A stretch of 64,000 nt of DNA from Psettodes erumei (Eukaryota; Chordata; Actinopteri; Pleuronectiformes; Psettodidae): contig JAFBJZ010000895.1 of NCBI GenBank assembly GCA_016785225.1, forward strand, positions 124,001-188,000, given 5' to 3'. The notes below the pieces were generated by a model, which did no database searches, had not been told where the DNA came from, and saw only the letters and a program-made list of their open reading frames with translations. The position numbers were made by a program, and so were the translations under genes. The first letter of the stretch is position 1; every line of letters starts with the position of its first letter. Shown here piece after piece: positions 13,501-28,500 of this stretch.

Positions 13501-16500
13501 TCCCTGACTCTGAGCCACTGTAAATACAACAACTCATTTGCCAGCTTTTTCCACTTGTTTGTCAACCCAGCTGTTTTTGTTTTTTTTAAAAGACCAAAAA
13601 AGAAATGAACCAATTTAGATGAAATCACACACTTTTCAGCCTCTTTAATACCAGCAGTGAGCGTGCGCAACCATTCAGAACAGAGAAAAATGGACGTAAT
13701 TAGATTACACCCTCTTGATATGATTTGAATGTTATTGGCTAAATGTACATGTATTCATGTAGAATGTCATGCTGGCGACTGGGGACGTGGTGTTTGACCA
13801 GCCGCTCGATAACTGTGAAGGTCATCACCATGCTGACCGACGTTCAATGTCAGCCACTGTCCTGAGAGTGGCAGACAGGGGCGAGAGGAGTCATTGTTAT
13901 GGAAATCACTGCGCAGTCACAAAACCTCAAGGATGCCCTCTTCATAAAAGAAGAAGTGGGGTGCAGGTTGTGCTGAGGTGACCGGGGTTGTAACTCATTC
14001 AGTCATTAGCTGATGTTATTGCCTCTCCCCCTCAGCTCTCACCATAAAACACTTACGTTATGGGAGTGCATGGCTTTGCCTCCTTTGTACTTGTCAGACT
14101 TAACAAAATGTGAAAAGTGTGACAAAGAAGTGTCAGCAGGAGAATTTGCATTTACAGATTGCCTCAGAGTGCTGTCTGAGCAAAACAAATGCAAGTTAAT
14201 AATCAGATGTCGAGGAGAGACAGAGTTTCTATCAAAGCAGAAAGGGAAATGTTAATGCATTTTTCTTCATAATCTTCAATTCAGGTCACGCGCTGTTGCC
14301 TTTAAAGGAAATACAATGAATACTGGCAAAAAACAATGGCTTCAAGCCAAAGCTCAGCCAAACACCAGTGTATTGCTGTCTCACCTGAATGGTGACTATG
14401 CGTGGCAAAGGCTGGCGTGTATTGGCTCCCCCCTCGATAGCGATGCCAAGGGTGTTTGCATTTTTCAACACTCGTACCAGGGTAGTGGTAGGTGCTGGGA
14501 CTGGGGAGCCACTCTGCTGGGACACAAAGAAGAATACATTATCAACACTGAAAGTTTCTGACATCTACATCCTCTCTCTGACTGCAAGCTTTCTGAGCTG
14601 CCTTTGAGTGTGTTCGTTCAGAACAATGCAAAACAGCCACGATCTCAGATTTACCAAACAGTAAGCTCCTCAAGTGAGGCCATTTTTATTGTTCGCTGCA
14701 AATGTTTCATGTGCAGTACCATCATGTGCACAAATTGCAAATTGTAAATATTAGGAGAGCTCACTGTCATATATGGGTTTTATCTAACATTTATACCTGC
14801 ACTAGAGCTCTTTCTCTTCTGTTTTATCATCATGTATTTAAATACTTTCACTTAATTTTGGGTCTTTGTTGCGCAAAAGCATGAAGTTTTACAGGAGTGC
14901 AGCAGAAAGAAGGAGAATGTAGTTGGACTGATTTACTCAGACAAGAATCTAGTAGTAGTATAGTCAAGCAGCATGTCACTACATCTATTCTTATGATTTA
15001 AAAAATGAAACATGTTTTGCATTAATGTGATTGATTTTCAATGACACAATTGTCTCCTTGTATGCAAATGGACTAAGACAGTGTGGGCTTGTTTGTTTCT
15101 TATCTTGTCGTGTGATTGGACTGCTGCCACGCAGCGATGGGCTCAGTCTTAAGATCTGGTTATGAGACAGCACGTAATGTGGCACTGTATAATTAATCAC
15201 AAGGTTGTGTCTGCGGTGCTTTTGTTTGTCAGTGATAAGCTGTGGTGTAAGTTGTGTTTGCTGACTTCATGCCATAAATGAAGTGAAAGCAGCAGAAGAA
15301 CTGATATTACGAGCCAAATAATTGGGTTTACACAACCAGTCACCTTGGGACAGGACAATTTGGACTTATTGGGAGTACAGTGAGCAACATCATGAATCTA
15401 ATGACTTGTTGAAGAGGTGATTTACAACAGTACGAAGCCCTCACTTGTCTGGTGGCTCCTCGAGGGGGTGCGAGGGCCCCCAGCTGTTCCAGATGGGTCT
15501 TCTGGTTCTTGCTGGGGCGAGGGCTGCCGTCCTTACTGAGGCCCCCTGCCTCGGCAATATCCACCCCGCTGTCCTCACTCAGGGTCTGGCCGCTGTCTGA
15601 CAGCTGGGAAAGTGTGGCCCCTAGATAGAACGGCGTAATGTTAGCAAACACACAGGCAATACATAACGGCAAACGAGGTATTTTCCGCTTTCAGAGAGTG
15701 ACCTTTGGTTAACTCAGCTGCTTTATTCCAGACAGGCTTTATATCACACATCCTCTGGAAGCAATGCCTTTTATCACATTTCACACTGAGTGTGTTATAT
15801 ACTCACTGTGACACTGGATACACTCGTACAGTCTAATATGATCCAATACCACAATTCTGCCTAGACAATTAAAGAAAAATTCTTTTAAAAATTGCCAAAC
15901 TATATTGACCATGATTCTATTCATAAAAGCAAAAAAAAGGGGAGAACATCTGCAAATACTTTTTATAGGCACTGTAAGTAAAACACTAAGTAAAATGGTT
16001 TGGACAGATACTCCCCATGTTTCATGTATGTTTCTGAACTATTAAGCAGAAGGCCAGATGGAAAAAAAGAAAAAAAAAGCATTCCCTTTTTTAAGCATAA
16101 AATGTGAAACATCTTCAGGAAGTGTTGAGTAGCAAGGTTCATTAAGTGTGGAACAAGTTAGCCAATGCAAACTCTCCCTTCTCACTTCTCTATTAATGTG
16201 CACTGTGGGCCTTGCAGTATTAAGTGCACACCCTAAGCTTTAATATTTGTTGTATTTTTAAATATGGCTTTTATTTTAGAATTCACAACAGGAGTAAATC
16301 AACTGTCCAGTGTTTGTGTCCTGTAAGTTGAGGCTTACATGAGATGATTTCTGCACTGACAACACACACACACAGCCATACACTGACACAGAGCGGTGTA
16401 CCTCTTTGCTGTGGTCTGGACTCTGCAGACAGCCGGTTCATGTCCGTCACAAAGACTTTCTGAGTGAGGGCAGGTGAGCCGTGCCGGTCAGGACTGCAGG

Positions 16501-19500
16501 GCGGAGCAGCAGGCGTGATGAGAGACGGGCAGGGGGAGGGACATGGTGAGGGATGGGGTGATGGATGAGGGGACACCATGGGAGATGCCGCTTTGGAAGA
16601 GGAGGCAGACTTTGACAGGATGGAGGACTTCTCATAGGAGCTGGATCTGGAGGAGAGCTTGACCGATCCCTGTGGATTAGCAGAGCCGGAGGAGTCCCGA
16701 TGGTGCAGGAAACCCGGGCAGGTGTGGTGCCCTGAACTGGGTCTGCTGGGGTGAATGGGATGGTGGTGGGCATGTTGAGAGAAGTGGGGGTGGTTGAGGT
16801 GTTCAGGGTCGGACGGCTGGAAGAAAGTCTGGCAGGTGTGATGAAGCGCGTTGAGGGAAGCGTGGTGGCCGGCTCCGGGGCTGGCATGATCGGCAGAAAC
16901 TGCGGAGGGGAGGGATTTGAGCGACTTGTGGAGGCAGTCCTGGAGGAGCTGAGTGGGGCCGGCAAAGACCAGGCCGGAGCCGGCCTGCACCAGCCGGGCT
17001 GATGGCCTGGACAGCCTGCTCTGGGCCTGTGGGAGGGCGCCCCTGAAGGGTGGAGGAGATTCACCTGAAGCCTGCATTTCATCCTTTCAATGAAAACAAG
17101 GGACACGTCAGTCACACAGGAATGGTTTCAACTCCTCTCTGTGAGCTTAAGAAGTAACAAAATAACAAAAAGTCAGAATCCTCAATTGACACCTATGGTC
17201 ACTGAGCTACTTTCCTCCAGTGCAAACATCACTTCCTGTGGATCACTGTGCACAGAGTGAAAGGGCAAGGTGTACTCAACCATTACAACTACTATAAAGA
17301 GGCCTAATTACTGTGTGCAAATACACTGCACATACAATGGCTGTTGCTGAAAAAAATTAAGAATACTAGTGCAATGATATATTAGAAAGCTGAAAGTTTA
17401 AAGGGTCAGTTCACCCAAATTGTGCCACTTGTGACACCAAAACAGGTCTAAGCCATCAAGGTCTGGACTCCTTTGGAATCCTGTCATTTGGGCCAAGTCC
17501 GATCCACAGGGAGCTACATCCATTCACCCAGCCGTCCACAATATATGAAGCTAAAATGTGATCCATCAGATGAGGACCCCCCTTCTGTTGCTCACAGTGG
17601 ACAGGGGTCAGCATGAGCAGCCCCACAGCCTCATACACAACAAGCCCTGATCAACTGTGCGCATCTGTGTACCATCGCAACTTGACCCTGGTCAAAGTCC
17701 CTCAGATCCTCCCACTTGTCCATTTTTCTGCTTCCAATCACATGAACTTTAAGAAATGACTGTTCACTTGCTGCCTGATATATCCCAGCCCCTGACAGGT
17801 CCCACTTTAATAAGATCATCAATGGTCTTCATTCACCTGGCAGTGGCTTGAATGTTGCTGATCGTTGTATCTTCAAACCTTGACAAATGTACTGCTTTAT
17901 TTACTTGTTTATTTTTTGTTAATGTGTTGAGCTGCCCCTCATTAGTTAAACGAAAGGTTCAGTACGTAGGTCGTTGATGAAGGGAAATAATACGTATCAA
18001 GAAATAATGGCCACATGCACCGTGAAACTCCTCCACAATTTCGCCCTGCTGGGCCTAAGGATAGTGATGAAGGTGCAGAACACATTTAATGACTCTTAGA
18101 TACATTTTCTAAATGTACAAGCCAGCCTTGCCAGGGAATGTGTTATTTAAGGTCATCCTCCGTCTATCTATCTTCATCTGTACACTCAACATTTCTGCTT
18201 CTACATCTTCAAAATATAAGGTTGCATACAAATCACCAGAGCACTGTCCTCCTCCACAGAAGATGAATTTGGCCGGGAGCTTTCATCCCTCGTCTCCCTC
18301 TGGCTGAATGATACAAATGAGATACCTAATGAATTCATGGTCAGCTTGCCATGAAATGTGCTGAGCAGAGCCCTACTCCCAAGGGGATGAACTCTTGATT
18401 TTAATGACTTAATGGCCTTTCTCTGTTTCGCCCTTGGGGCATGCTTCAGATCTTTGGCCCGGGTGTAGAGTTAATAATTCTACACTTCCTTGCTGTTGGA
18501 TGTATCGGCCATTACAGCTTCAATGGAACTCCTCATGGGGCTTTTAACTCTCCATCTTGTTACAATAATCTCCTCTGTCCTCCAGATATACGGTAACGCC
18601 GTGCTCTGTTAAAGATCATGGAGGCCCATTTCCAAAATGTGAATGTGTTTATCTTGTGCCTTTACGGCTGTTCATCTTTTTTTTATAGCGGATAAAACAA
18701 AGAATGACACATACCAGGGCAAGATTTTGGAAGGCTTTAGTGTTCTCCTCCTGCTCTTTCTCTGTCCAGCCACCAGCAGAGCCGTCAGTCTGAAAGAAAC
18801 AGGATGAAGCGCTGTAGTACTGCAGGGCTAAATCTGTAATAAAAACTTTGTATGGTTTACTTTAGCCTATTTAATGCGGGCGCCAGATGGATGGGCCTTG
18901 CCCCACAGGACAACATAATGAGTGCAAGAAAGTTTAGACACAACAAAGTGTTTGAGACAGGTTTTTTTTTTCTGTAACAACTGAATCATTTGAGGCTGTT
19001 TGAGGCTCGAGGCTCTGTGGTTTCATCACCGCAGAGCGCTGTTGTTTCGTCTGTGGGCTGGCATCCACGTTCGCACTGCTGTGTCTGCCACGTCTGATAT
19101 TCTCCTGGAAAAGCCTGTCTTGGTAGGAGGCGTTTCTCACACACATCTGACAGAACAAATACACTTTTGGTTGTCAAAAGAAAGCTCATGGTGAGCTGCG
19201 CGTGTAATTTCAGTCACCCTGTTGATCATCAACGCATGAGGTACCGACGCTGAGCCTCTGTGTTTAGTGTTGGCTTTAGCCTTCTCCTTCCTGCTCAGCT
19301 GTAACATATGACCAAACTTACTGTCTGCCTTAATTTGTGCTCTTCATGGTGCAAAGTTTTTAACATGTTTAATCCAGTGAATATTCTGAAGCCGCGTAGC
19401 GAAACAAGCGAACAAAAATCTGCCGTTAAAGCTTTTTTTGAAGATGATAAAAATCACTGGATACATTTTTTATTTCCTTTGTAGTCGTGTTTTTCTGGGG

Positions 19501-22500
19501 ATATTTTGTTTCTTTTTACTCAGCTCTATGACTTTCACTATATATAGAGTAGGCCCTGACCTCTGACAGACAGTTGGGTGACATAGCAAACTGTGTATTA
19601 GTTACTGCTTAAAACAAAAACTGGCCTTATAGACCAGAGGTTTTTAACTGGTGTTCTGTGAAGGCATGGCAAATGGTCTGTGACTATATATTGAATAATG
19701 TTGTTTCTCATTTTAACATCAGGACATCTAACAAAATCAATATAAATAGGTGTTAATGACCATAGCTCTGCTGTGTATTCATTATATTTACATTTAAAAT
19801 GATCAATCACAGAGACAGCGACCCGGTTATCTGTATGAATTTGGGCTGAACTGGCTCATGTTACTGTTTTGGAAAAACAAAACCGCAAGACGGCATTTTA
19901 ATAATTTTACATTGTCGAAGAGCTCAGTTTTTGCTGAATGGCAGGTCGAAACATGGAGAAAAACAAGTTTAACCCTCTTAACGTGGACGTAATCTTCATT
20001 TAGCCAGCCGTCTGCATCGATGCTCACATTTCACTCCCACAATCCGAGCCATATGTTTACTCAGAGCACTTGAAATCTGTTTGTGTCCATCACTGTGCTG
20101 CAGCCCACATCCTGTGGTTATTCCCACCAATCCACATCCCTACATGGCCACACTTTGCACACACTCTATTTTAAAACATGTCACAGTAGGAAAAGCACAG
20201 GTGTTAATAATAAAATGAATTCGGGCTGAATTCCACTGCTGGTATCATTTCTGCTGGCTCACTGTCACTCGGTCACGACTGACTGAGCAACATCTTAATG
20301 TTATTAGTAAAATCTGTGCTGTTTTTACTATGACAGTCCATATGTCTGCTGTGAAAGGGACTCTGACCTATTTTGAACGTGGCAGTCTGACAGTGAATGA
20401 TTTTAAACTTGCCAGTGACATTTTAAAAGGTGGACTTCTACATTTCAATCTGAGTTATGTCCTGATTAAGGCTCATTTCTAATAAAAGTGGAATGGAATT
20501 GGTCTCTTTTTGTAACATCTGTCCAACTCAGTGTCCGAAAACACTGCAACACAACAGTCTGTGGACACTATTGCAAAAGTCTGGTTTCTGCTGAGGTGCT
20601 TTCAAATTAAACTTCACTATTTTCATTATGTAGCTACCTCCCCGTCTTGGCATTGTCTGCCACTTTTTTCTGCCGCTGATGTTAATTACAGTTATTAGTT
20701 CTTCTTAATGACTGTCTTGTAGCCAACTTGCACAGAAATATCTACGAGGATGAGACAACGGCATGTCACAACATGGTGTTGCTACAGTGAATCTCACTGT
20801 GTCTCGCTGAGATACTAAGTGACTGTCAATTAAATGCAATTAGGTTTTTGTCTGGGGGTTGTAATTTCACAACCGCAATAATGAGTGTGTCAGCATGGGT
20901 GATTTCACAGACGCCTGGTGTGTTGCAGCAAACACTGTCACCAGCAGCACACTTCTAATGGCATCACTGAGCAGCTAACAATGACAAAGATAAATGCAGT
21001 GAAAGCTTGTGTGGGTACGGAGAGTTTCTGGCTTGTTCCATCTAAAGACAAACTGCAGTGTCAGATCTGATGGCTCTGTTGGGTCTTCTAGGGGCCGGAC
21101 TGTGCCAGAAAGTGGATAAGGAGACTGTGACCTGGCAGAAACCAGACTGATGCGGGCCACAGTTAAACATCAGTGCTGATGTGCTGCCACCATCACACAC
21201 TGACTGATGTCAGGAGGCTGAGACTGAGACTGACACTAACTCGTCGGCCCGTGACTAGGCTGACGCAGTCATTTTGTTCATGTCTACACTACAGGACTGT
21301 GTGTTTTTATATCTTTAATTATCTGTGCATCTTTATATCTATATTTTTTGAAATAATGGCAATATTGGTAGACACTGGACTGAAATGTCAGTATTTTTAT
21401 ACATACTGTATGAGCACTAAATCCATGACTGACAATCCTCAGGCTCACCTGGTGCTCACCATGCTAATGATAGTCACTTAAAAGATAAAATTGACTCCTA
21501 ACACTGTGAAAGTTATAAATTTAAAAGATTAACTGCCCAATAAAAAAATGTAACCTGACTATTAAGTCACCAGATTGGAAGCCACAAATATCATATTTTA
21601 GTTATTAAGTTTTTCTTCTAAAAGTTGTCATATCGTACATTTAAAACTCAACAGTAACTTCAGCTGTACTCCACCTGCAAGTTGGAGGAGACCCAGGCTG
21701 AGTATGGTTCTGTTTCCAGGTATTTAGATTAAATGTGGAATTTGAATTAAAACAGGAACTTGACTGATGGTGTTTGACAGGTCCAGAAGACAACCCTTTG
21801 AGAAAGACCTCATTTGTCTAACAGCTTTGTTGGGTTGCTATTGGGTTTTCAGTCTGGTCCAAAGGAACAACAGACTGCATTTTCACCTGTTTTATTCAAT
21901 CAGTCTATTTTCGTCAACTGCTAATAAGCAGCGCTTCATGTCAGCAAGCTGGTGGTGTTTTTAAACTACATTTAGCTAATAGAAAATCATTTCTTTTTTG
22001 TGAGATGATTTGGGAAGCAGCCATGTAACAAGAGGGGAAGGTGGGCATTAGTGCAAAATAACCTTGGCAAATGTCAAATTGTAGCAGGAGAGTTTCCCTT
22101 TTCTTGAAATGCTTAGCTTGCTCGAACATGCCTTAATTATTTGACATGCATCTCTGAATGAAGAGCAGATAAGACTTGTACCGTAGGAGGGATGGCGTGT
22201 CCTGCATCGTGGACCACGGGGGCTGCGTAGTTGCAGTGGCCTTGTGGGTGCAGTGCTCCCAGGCCACCGTGCCAGGCCTGATGGGCTTCCCTCTCCCGGT
22301 GCAACACCAGCCTGTCGTACAACTCCAGATCCTGAGGGGCCACCAGACTCCTCACCTCGGACAACATGGACAGCTGCAGGGAAGGAGGGGAGAAAACCCA
22401 ACTCAGTTAAGATCATCCATGAGAGAAAGAGCAGAAAGATGTTTGAGGACAGGAGAGGCTAGTTTAAAGTACCTGCATGTGGGTTTAAAAAAAAAGTAAT

Positions 22501-25500
22501 CAAAGAATCTTAAAGAATTCAATTCCTACTCATTGTGAATTAGGTCAAATAAACCCACACAGTATAAGAACAAGGAGCAAGGTCCTAAATATAGTAAAAC
22601 AAGTGAAAATATGCCTTCAGAAACTTTATTTGTTTACCATTTCTTTGAAAGGGTTAAAAAAAAAAAAATTGTTAAGTTAGAAATCGGTCACTGTAACATA
22701 AATAAAGTTTGTGTTCAGGTGTTGTTTTTCGTTCCTTCCTTCAGCCTGTAATTGTTTATAACATTTTGTGAATAAGAAAAAAATACTGAAGTGCATGGCT
22801 AATTAGACCCAGGTTGAAACCACCCTCTAAAGGCACAAATAATTTACTTTATCTTTTTTTTATGTTTTATTTTCCATTTTCCTATCCAACAAGTCATAGA
22901 TAGGAAACTGAAAAAGAAAAGCAAAGTCTTATGTGTTCACTGGACTGACACATTCAAAAATATATTTTATATATATTACCAAATATTTTTCTTTCAATCA
23001 AATTGATAACTGTTACATGGACCAAAACCCCAAATTTACATTTCAGTTTTTTTCCAACACAACTGATGGTTAGTGAACTTTTGTGGTCCAATTTTTTTAA
23101 TATCCCCGAAAGACATTTTCCCTGTTGTCAGTACTACTTGCAGCTTTTTATTATTCGGCTGTTTTCTCATTTTGCCACATTTGTTTGGATGTTTTCTTCA
23201 TTTACAGTGTGTTGGGCTCTAAAGCCAGTTATTTGAAAATGTAAAAGAAATTTAACCAAAAAATCTAATTATTAAAATTGATCACAATCAACTGCTCATA
23301 ACTGACATATAATGCAAATTTCTATTAGCCATTAATAATAAAGTTATTCATTTCATCTTGTACTCCTTCATATACTTCTAAACTTTTATGTGTTCCCTCG
23401 ACTGGTTTCACACATCATAGTCACTGCAGACATCCGTCTGGTTATCAGACTCTATATTCCCACAGTAAGATGAATTTAAGCTTTTTCACAAGGTACGCTC
23501 ACATTATTTCACATGCTCAAAACATTTCACTTGACCCTGCTGAGACCAGCTACGCAGTCACCCTGCAGCTGCTGCAGGCTGCTGTACCTTTGCATGTGTG
23601 TTGAAGAGCTCAAACAGAGCCATTGCCAGCGGCTCCACCCCGATGTGTCCATCCTGGTACTCCTGTAAGTAGTAGACCATGGTCTTCCTCTCTGGTTCTG
23701 TCAGCAGCATGTAGGCCTGCTGCTCCAAAGACACCTGAACACCCGGCGGACCCACGCCTCTGTATGCTGGCGACTGGATGGGCGGATAGGCCGACACATG
23801 ACAAAAAGAAAAATGAAGGGAGAAAAATGCACACGGATAAGTTAAGAATCTATCTTATCTGACTCTACAAGTCAAGCAGCATGCAGACAGAAAATGTTCA
23901 GATATGTGCAGATTCCCCTCTCTCGTCCTCTACACAGATGACAGTGGCTGAGCTTATCACGCTCGGTGAAAAAGGCGCCACTTGAAAACTGCGGGGCCAC
24001 TCAGTCAGAGCTTGTTTGTCATCATGGTTATCTTCATAAGCAGCTTGACTCAGGAACTGCTCTTCTCACTGTTGGTGGATTGACTCACTGAGGTCCTGTG
24101 GCTTTTTACACCCTTTGCTTAGAATAAACACAAAAAAGGACACAGCACGTACGAGAAAAGCTACTGGGAAGAATCTTTCCTCCCGTAAAATTTGTTGCTG
24201 TGAATAATGCAGAACAAAGAGACACTTCATTAGATGGTGGAAATGGAACACACTTCACACTTCACTGTTGAGACTTCAATGGCTCAGTGATGATGAAGTT
24301 CAAGTAAGACACAATAAAAGGCCATTAATAAAGAATGTTCTCTCACTGTTCCAAGCAGCTTATTGGACCTATAGGTTTTATTGTTAAGTAACACCTAGCA
24401 GTTGTGTGACAACATCCCTTCTCTTGTCTTTCTCACAAATGCCCAAAGAGCACATCTGTTTTCATTCTAGTGGCCATGGGAAATATGAGTGGAACAAAGG
24501 AAGAAGTCAGGTGATGTTATTATGGAGCAACAAAGTCCTCATGTAAAGCAACATACCCAGGATATCTGTCTATTATCTGGCTGCACTAAACCTAACAACC
24601 ACGGTCAGATTGACGATGGTTAACAACTCGATGAGTCAATCCAGGTTTTCCTGAGTGCATTCGCATGAAAGGGGTGGGGTTTGCAGCATACGACCAATCA
24701 CAAACATGGACAGGTCAACAGAGAAGCATATTTAACAAACAAAAAACAAGCCAAAAAAAAAAAAAAAAACATAATTCAAAGCGGTGAGCGGGCTTAAATA
24801 CCTTTTTTTATAAGAGCAAGAACAAGGCTTTTGTGCTTCAGTCAGTCTGTTGTAGAATTACATCAGTATACAAAAGCACAATGAAATGATATTGACAATA
24901 CTGCAGCAAATGCATAGTTTACAAGACCGTAAGCACGTAAGACTCCAACATTAGGCTCTGGCAACATGTGGCTCAGGAAGCTGACACAGATAATTCATTC
25001 CCTCTGAGAAGCTCCATCTCTCATATAAAAACAGACCAGGCTGATCGGTCAGCAGCTGATGCTTTTATATGTGTTGATCTGTACACCTGAACATAACCAG
25101 CTCTGGATCAGGTTAGGTATTCAGCATAAGTGATCATTGCAGTTTACCCTGGTAAGATGTGACAACCTTCGTAACCCTGACACCCAAGGGTTAAACCTGA
25201 GGTCAGCCATCCCTACACTGGTGCACTGGTAGCAATGCATTTTACATCAAGCACCAATGTTTGGTTTGCCAGAGATAAAGAGGGAAGCAATCCTAAGAAC
25301 AGAGATGGTGTAAACTACGACATCTCGGAGTGTGGTGAAACCGATGGTGGAAAAATGAAAGAAGCATCAAGAAAACTTTCTGATGCTCCAGATAAAATAG
25401 AAACTCAGCATTCAGAGGAAGGATCAAAGTCTGAAAAAGAGAGAGAGAGACAGAGAGAAAGGACAGAGACAGAACGAGATGAAGGCAGTGCAGGGATGAA

Positions 25501-28500
25501 GACTGTAATTTGACTGTAATTTGTGCGATTGAAGAATCAATACTTTGCAGATTGAATTTGACCTTGAGCCTTCTGTCAATTTACTGGACTGACTTTATGT
25601 GCACTGACATGGTGAAGGAGGAATCAAATCACATTCAAGCTGATTGCATCTGATGTGAGGGTCCTGTAGCTGAAATTGAATGAAGTCAATCATGTGAAAT
25701 GGGATGTCTAAAGACAGTTAGGAGACATTGTATCTAAATGCATTTTTTAAGGGTAATTGTTTCACCAGTTATTTCAATCTATTATAAAAAGCGGTCAAAT
25801 TAGCATTTAGTTTGTGTTAATACATTAACGGTCTTCTCTGTAGATCAAAAATAAATGGCAGCTTTAAAAATAGCACAAGGGAGGAGGATGGTCTGCTATC
25901 TGCGGTACAAATGTGTCCAGCCAGTCTTCATCCTGTTTGAACAGAAACTGACCTTTATGTGAGCAATCTAATCAAATGTAGGATGTTAGCCAAATGGCTG
26001 TTACATTCAAAGTTTCCCAGCATCTGTACCAATCAATATTGAGAGGGACAGGCACAGACTACTAGTCCTCCTAACTAAAGGAGACAATATGTTGTAAGTA
26101 ATTGCTTTTAAAGTCCCACTGACATGACAGAGCATGTTTAGCTCCTGTGTCCTGGGATTGACTGAATCTTTCAGGGGTTGTAAAACAAAGTGGCTCAAGC
26201 CTTCAGTGTGAGTCTGTGGACTGTCGGTTTCCACCCACACCTAGGTGTCGTGCTGCCGGAGTGATGCTATGATGCTTTTTTCTTCAAGTGTGGAGAGAGA
26301 ATTTTTGCAGTTCACACAATCCAGTTGAAATTCATGTACTTTTTTTTTTTTTTAAATGGTTGAAGATTCAATTGGGACTAAAGCATTTGCCATGCAAGCG
26401 AGCCAATAAAAGCAAATGGAGTGGTCAAAGTTGTCATAATAACCTTTAAGACTTATTGACTCATGCATTAAAGAGGCCTGTGTGCTGTATATTATACCGT
26501 ATAGTCCTCCTCAGTGCAGCAAAAGAGTTGTGAGGGAGATCAAGCATGTTCTGTATGCACCCACACAGGCAGAACAAGTGAGATCACACGTGTACGTGCA
26601 GCACGTGCGAGGGCTTTAATGGGAATTTGGAGGGTATGTATGTGGTAGGGCAGGGCGATCCTAACATCAACTTAAAGCAAACAATTTGCAGGACTTGTTA
26701 AGCATGAACATTTAGCAAAGAAGTAAAGAATTTTAAATTTAGTAAAGAAGATTCAGAGACAGTGTAACTGTTTCCTTTTTATGTTGATTTCCTAATGCGG
26801 ATCTGTTGTATGTGGAGATTATCCTTAGGGGACATGGTTGGTGTTTGTACTGTTCTGACCTGCTGGGTCAGACTTTCTTTGCCTGCTCTGACCCATCGCA
26901 TCCCTGGAGCTGGTGCCCTAATTAACATACAGAGCAAGAGTGTTGATTAACAAGCTGCTTTTAATAACCACCCACATTCCATCCACAAGCATCCACACAC
27001 TCTGATACAAATACTGACCGCTACACTTGTCCCTCAGAGGTCATTCAACTTTCAGAGCAGCATCCTGTATACACTGTCCAGCTGTTGACACGCATTAAAT
27101 CAACATGGCCACCCATCAGATCTTAAATTACAACGCTCATTAGGCCTGGCCTGCCTGCGGCACACAAATTGGACCCATTTCTGAAGAATAGCTGCTTAAT
27201 TAACACCCAGTCTTTGATCCACACTGTGTTGGTTTTCTGCACATAATTAGCATGTAGCTCAGCTGTTTATAGTGTCAGAAGAGATCATTTAACAAAAGGG
27301 ACACGGGGAGGGAGGATTAAGGATTACAGCATGAACACCACCTGCCTAATGGATTGCACTTGTTTTTCCAGAACCTCCCTCAGATGTTAGATAAGACTGA
27401 GACGTTTGGAGGTGAAGTTAACTCTTTGTCATGTTTCTCAAACAATTCCTGAACAATTTTTTGCAGTGTGGCAGGGCACATCATCCTATCCTGCTGCTAT
27501 CGGGAATATCGCTGCAGGGGGTACTTGTTCTGCAACAGTGTTTAGGTATATTGTGAATGTCAAAGTAGCATCCGCATGAATCCAGGACCCGTGGTTTCCC
27601 AGCAGCATCACTCCGCCAGCCTTCCTTCTTCCCATCCAGCATCCATCGCTTCCCCAGGTAAACAGCACACACACACACACAAAGTTGCCACATGATGTAA
27701 AAGAAAATATTATTCAATATATTCTTCCATTGCTCCAAAATCCAGTTCTGATGCTAATGTTCCGATTTCAGAGCTTTCAGCGGTGGACAGGGGTCAGCAT
27801 GGACACTCTGACCGGTCTGTGGCTATATAGCCCATAACACAACTTTTCTAGAGTTGCTCTGATCATGAAACTGGTACACATCATTTTCAAGAACTAACTG
27901 CTCACTTGCTCTGATATTGTATTTCGTAACAAATAGTGTAGTGTAGAACAGTGTAGTTATCTTCCTGTCCCATTTCTATCTGTCCATTATTTATTACAGA
28001 TATATGAGGGGCAGCATGGTGGTGCAGCGGTCATCACTGTCTCCTCTCAGCAACAAGGTTCAGCTGGGTCCTCTCTGTGTCTGTGTGGGTTTTCTCCAGC
28101 TTCACTGTGACTATGTGAATGTGTTCCTGTGACAGACTGCTGACCTGTCCAGGCTGTACCGCGCCATCAACCAATATCAGCTTGGATTAGATACAGCACC
28201 CTGTGACCCTAAAGGATGAGTGTTGTTGAAAAAGGATGGATGGATGAATGGATGGATGACATACAAGATCAATTTTCTGTCTTCACTTATGGTTAAAATG
28301 TGTCAAAATCATTAGTTGGTGAGCAGAGGAGATAAACACATCAGGATTAGTGAAGTGCTTAGTGAAGGGCTGATTTCCCCACCAGTTACCTTTTTACCTG
28401 ATGGTTTGTCTGCAATGAATCAGTGTGACGATGGCGTGGCCGAGAACTACAGGGAACTCATGGCTCATTTTTGTCTTTGGGCTGAACTACAGGCATGAGA

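Larger units (their letters stand above)
10529..14384 (-). other. Whirlin intron 11
   Basis: Intron between the two halves of PDZ3. It holds a TG microsatellite with a G-run, a (CATC)n run and a (CAG)n run. I see no other gene; frames near 13049-13279 are made by the CAG repeat. Confidence 0.85.

Noticed and set aside
16447..17115. 222-residue minus-strand open frame over whirlin exon 9
   Set aside because: It is in a different phase from the frame that joins to exons 8 and 10. The Ser/Pro-rich, GC-rich composition keeps several frames open by chance.
22048..22416. 122-residue minus-strand open frame over exon 7
   Set aside because: Shadow of the exon 7 coding frame; it lacks the LSMLSEVRSLV homology and ignores the splice sites.
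25235..25513. 92-residue plus-strand open frame rich in Glu, Arg and Lys
   Set aside because: The C-terminal half is produced by a GA-rich simple sequence. It has no homology or splice context.
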